In this document: positions 5,368-5,894 of the stretch, piece after piece
Layout: each line of letters starts with the position of its first letter
How positions within the stretch are numbered: position 1 is the first letter of the stretch
The notes under the pieces: model-generated
What the model was told of the DNA's origin: nothing
Seen by the model: only the letters and a program-made list of their open reading frames with translations
Databases searched by the model: none
Translations under genes and position numbers: made by a program
Source: an uncultured Eubacteriales bacterium
GTDB taxonomy: Bacteria > Bacillota > Clostridia > Christensenellales > Borkfalkiaceae
Reading direction: 5' to 3'
DNA length: 5,894 nt
Assembly (NCBI GenBank): GCA_900543915.1
Contig: UQTB01000049.1
Location: 1-5,894 of the forward strand

Positions 5368-5400
5368 AAAAAAGAAAAAAGAGGGAAATTCCCTCTTTTT
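5368..5400 (-). terminator. Intrinsic terminator after the unidentified upstream gene
   Basis: On the minus strand AAAAAGAGGG (5400-5391), a 5-nt loop and CCCTCTTTTT (5385-5376) form a 10-bp stem. It is followed by a long T-rich tail (TCTTTTTT, to 5368). It begins 15 nt after the stop codon at 5416. The symmetric A/T flanks mean it could also act on plus-strand transcripts, though no plus-strand gene is near. Confidence 0.9.
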
Positions 5401-5415
5401 ATCTTAAATTCTCCG

Positions 5416-5894
5416 TCAGGTCTGCGCGGCGCGCTGGCTGAGGTAAAAGGACACGTTGTTGTAGTAGGAGCCGAGGTAGATGATCAGATCCCGCTCCGCG
5501 TTGAAATCGGCGGAGGCGGCGGCGGGCTCCAGGCTCTCGTAATAGCCCAGCACCGCGGCGACGACGTCCTTGTAATAGCCCATCGCCACCAGCTGATCTT
5601 CCCCGTATCCCTGCGCCGCAGCCTGGATGAACTCCAGCTTCAGCTTCGCGACGCTCTGCAGCAGGGAATTGGAATACTTCACTTCCTTTTCCTCCGCCTG
5701 ATTGTTGTATTTGAGCACTTCCGCGGCGCGGTCCCACTCCAGCTTTTCCAGCGCCAGAAGGGCGTTTTCCCGCTTGCTCTCGTAGAGCGGAAGCACGGCG
5801 GCCGGCGCGTTCTCCTTTTTTTCCTCGCAGGCGGCGATGCGCGCGTCGCACGCGGCTTCCTGCCCGGCATACCGCTCGCGCGCGGCTGTCAAAG
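5416..5894 (-). CDS. Unrecognised helical protein, C-terminal part (5' end beyond window)
   Basis: About 158 residues are visible and the frame is open to the right edge. The first visible TTG (5892) is more likely an internal Leu than a start, because no ribosome-binding site can be seen. I recognise no family. The first 75 residues are rich in Ala, Glu, Lys and Arg (for example CEEKKENAPAAVLPLYESKR and LALEKLEWDRAAEVLKY), look helical and may form a coiled coil. The second half is Tyr-rich (GYYKDVVAAVLGYYESLE; YLGSYYNNVSFYLSQRAAQT) and also predicted helical by composition. No membrane segment, signal peptide or catalytic motif is visible in this part. Base and codon use match the neighbours. 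It is followed by its own terminator, so it is a separate unit from ispG. In many Clostridia rseP occupies this place, but the fragment has none of RseP's hydrophobic C-terminal helices. Confidence 0.75.
   Translation of the reverse strand, partial: LTAARERYAGQEAACDARIAACEEKKENAPAAVLPLYESKRENALLALEKLEWDRAAEVLKYNNQAEEKEVKYSNSLLQSVAKLKLEFIQAAAQGYGEDQLVAMGYYKDVVAAVLGYYESLEPAAASADFNAERDLIIYLGSYYNNVSFYLSQRAAQT

Overview
The window carries one transcriptional direction only: every supported gene is on the minus strand, so transcription runs from position 5894 down to 1. The sequence is GC-rich, with GC-ending codons. The gene order ispG, PolC-related gene, rimP, nusA, rnpM (ylxR), ylxQ, infB is the conserved Firmicutes/Clostridia chromosomal block. 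The NusA lacks C-terminal acidic repeats, as in Gram-positives, and the rnpM-ylxQ pair sits between nusA and infB. I infer an uncultured-type, high-GC member of the Clostridia; Christensenellales-like gut lineages are a guess I cannot test here.

Layout in transcription order. (1) 5894-5416: the C-terminal part of an unrecognised helical, charged protein, closed by a strong intrinsic terminator (5400-5368). (2) A promoter (TTGACA-18-TAAAAT) immediately follows and drives ispG (MEP isoprenoid pathway). It is placed so that the predicted transcription start is the A of the ispG ATG, which suggests a leaderless mRNA. (3) ispG overlaps by 13 nt a gene in the polC position. That gene encodes only a PolC-type N-terminal region, an OB fold and a DEDDh 3'-5' exonuclease. 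The PHP and polymerase domains are absent and the reading frame stops cleanly after the exonuclease. (4) Five bases after that stop codon begins a second promoter (extended -10, TATAAT). It is followed by an intrinsic-terminator-like hairpin in the 5' leader and then by rimP-nusA-rnpM-ylxQ-infB, the transcription/translation operon. The genes from nusA to infB are spaced by 6 nt or overlap by 17 and 8 nt, which indicates translational coupling. infB is cut by the left edge.

The genes downstream of the second promoter support ribosome maturation (RimP), transcription elongation and termination (NusA), RNase P modulation (RnpM), an L7Ae-type RNA-binding protein (YlxQ) and translation initiation (IF-2). 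The leader hairpin offers a plausible site for NusA feedback control. The most striking item is the polymerase-less PolC derivative at the polC locus. If it is real and not an assembly artefact, it is a stand-alone proofreading-type nuclease, and the replicative polymerase must be encoded elsewhere.

I see no tRNA, rRNA, CRISPR, insertion sequence or large repeat. No stretch over 300 bases lacks a gene; the largest gaps are 111 bases (2636-2746, promoter plus leader) and 87 bases (5329-5415, terminator plus promoter).
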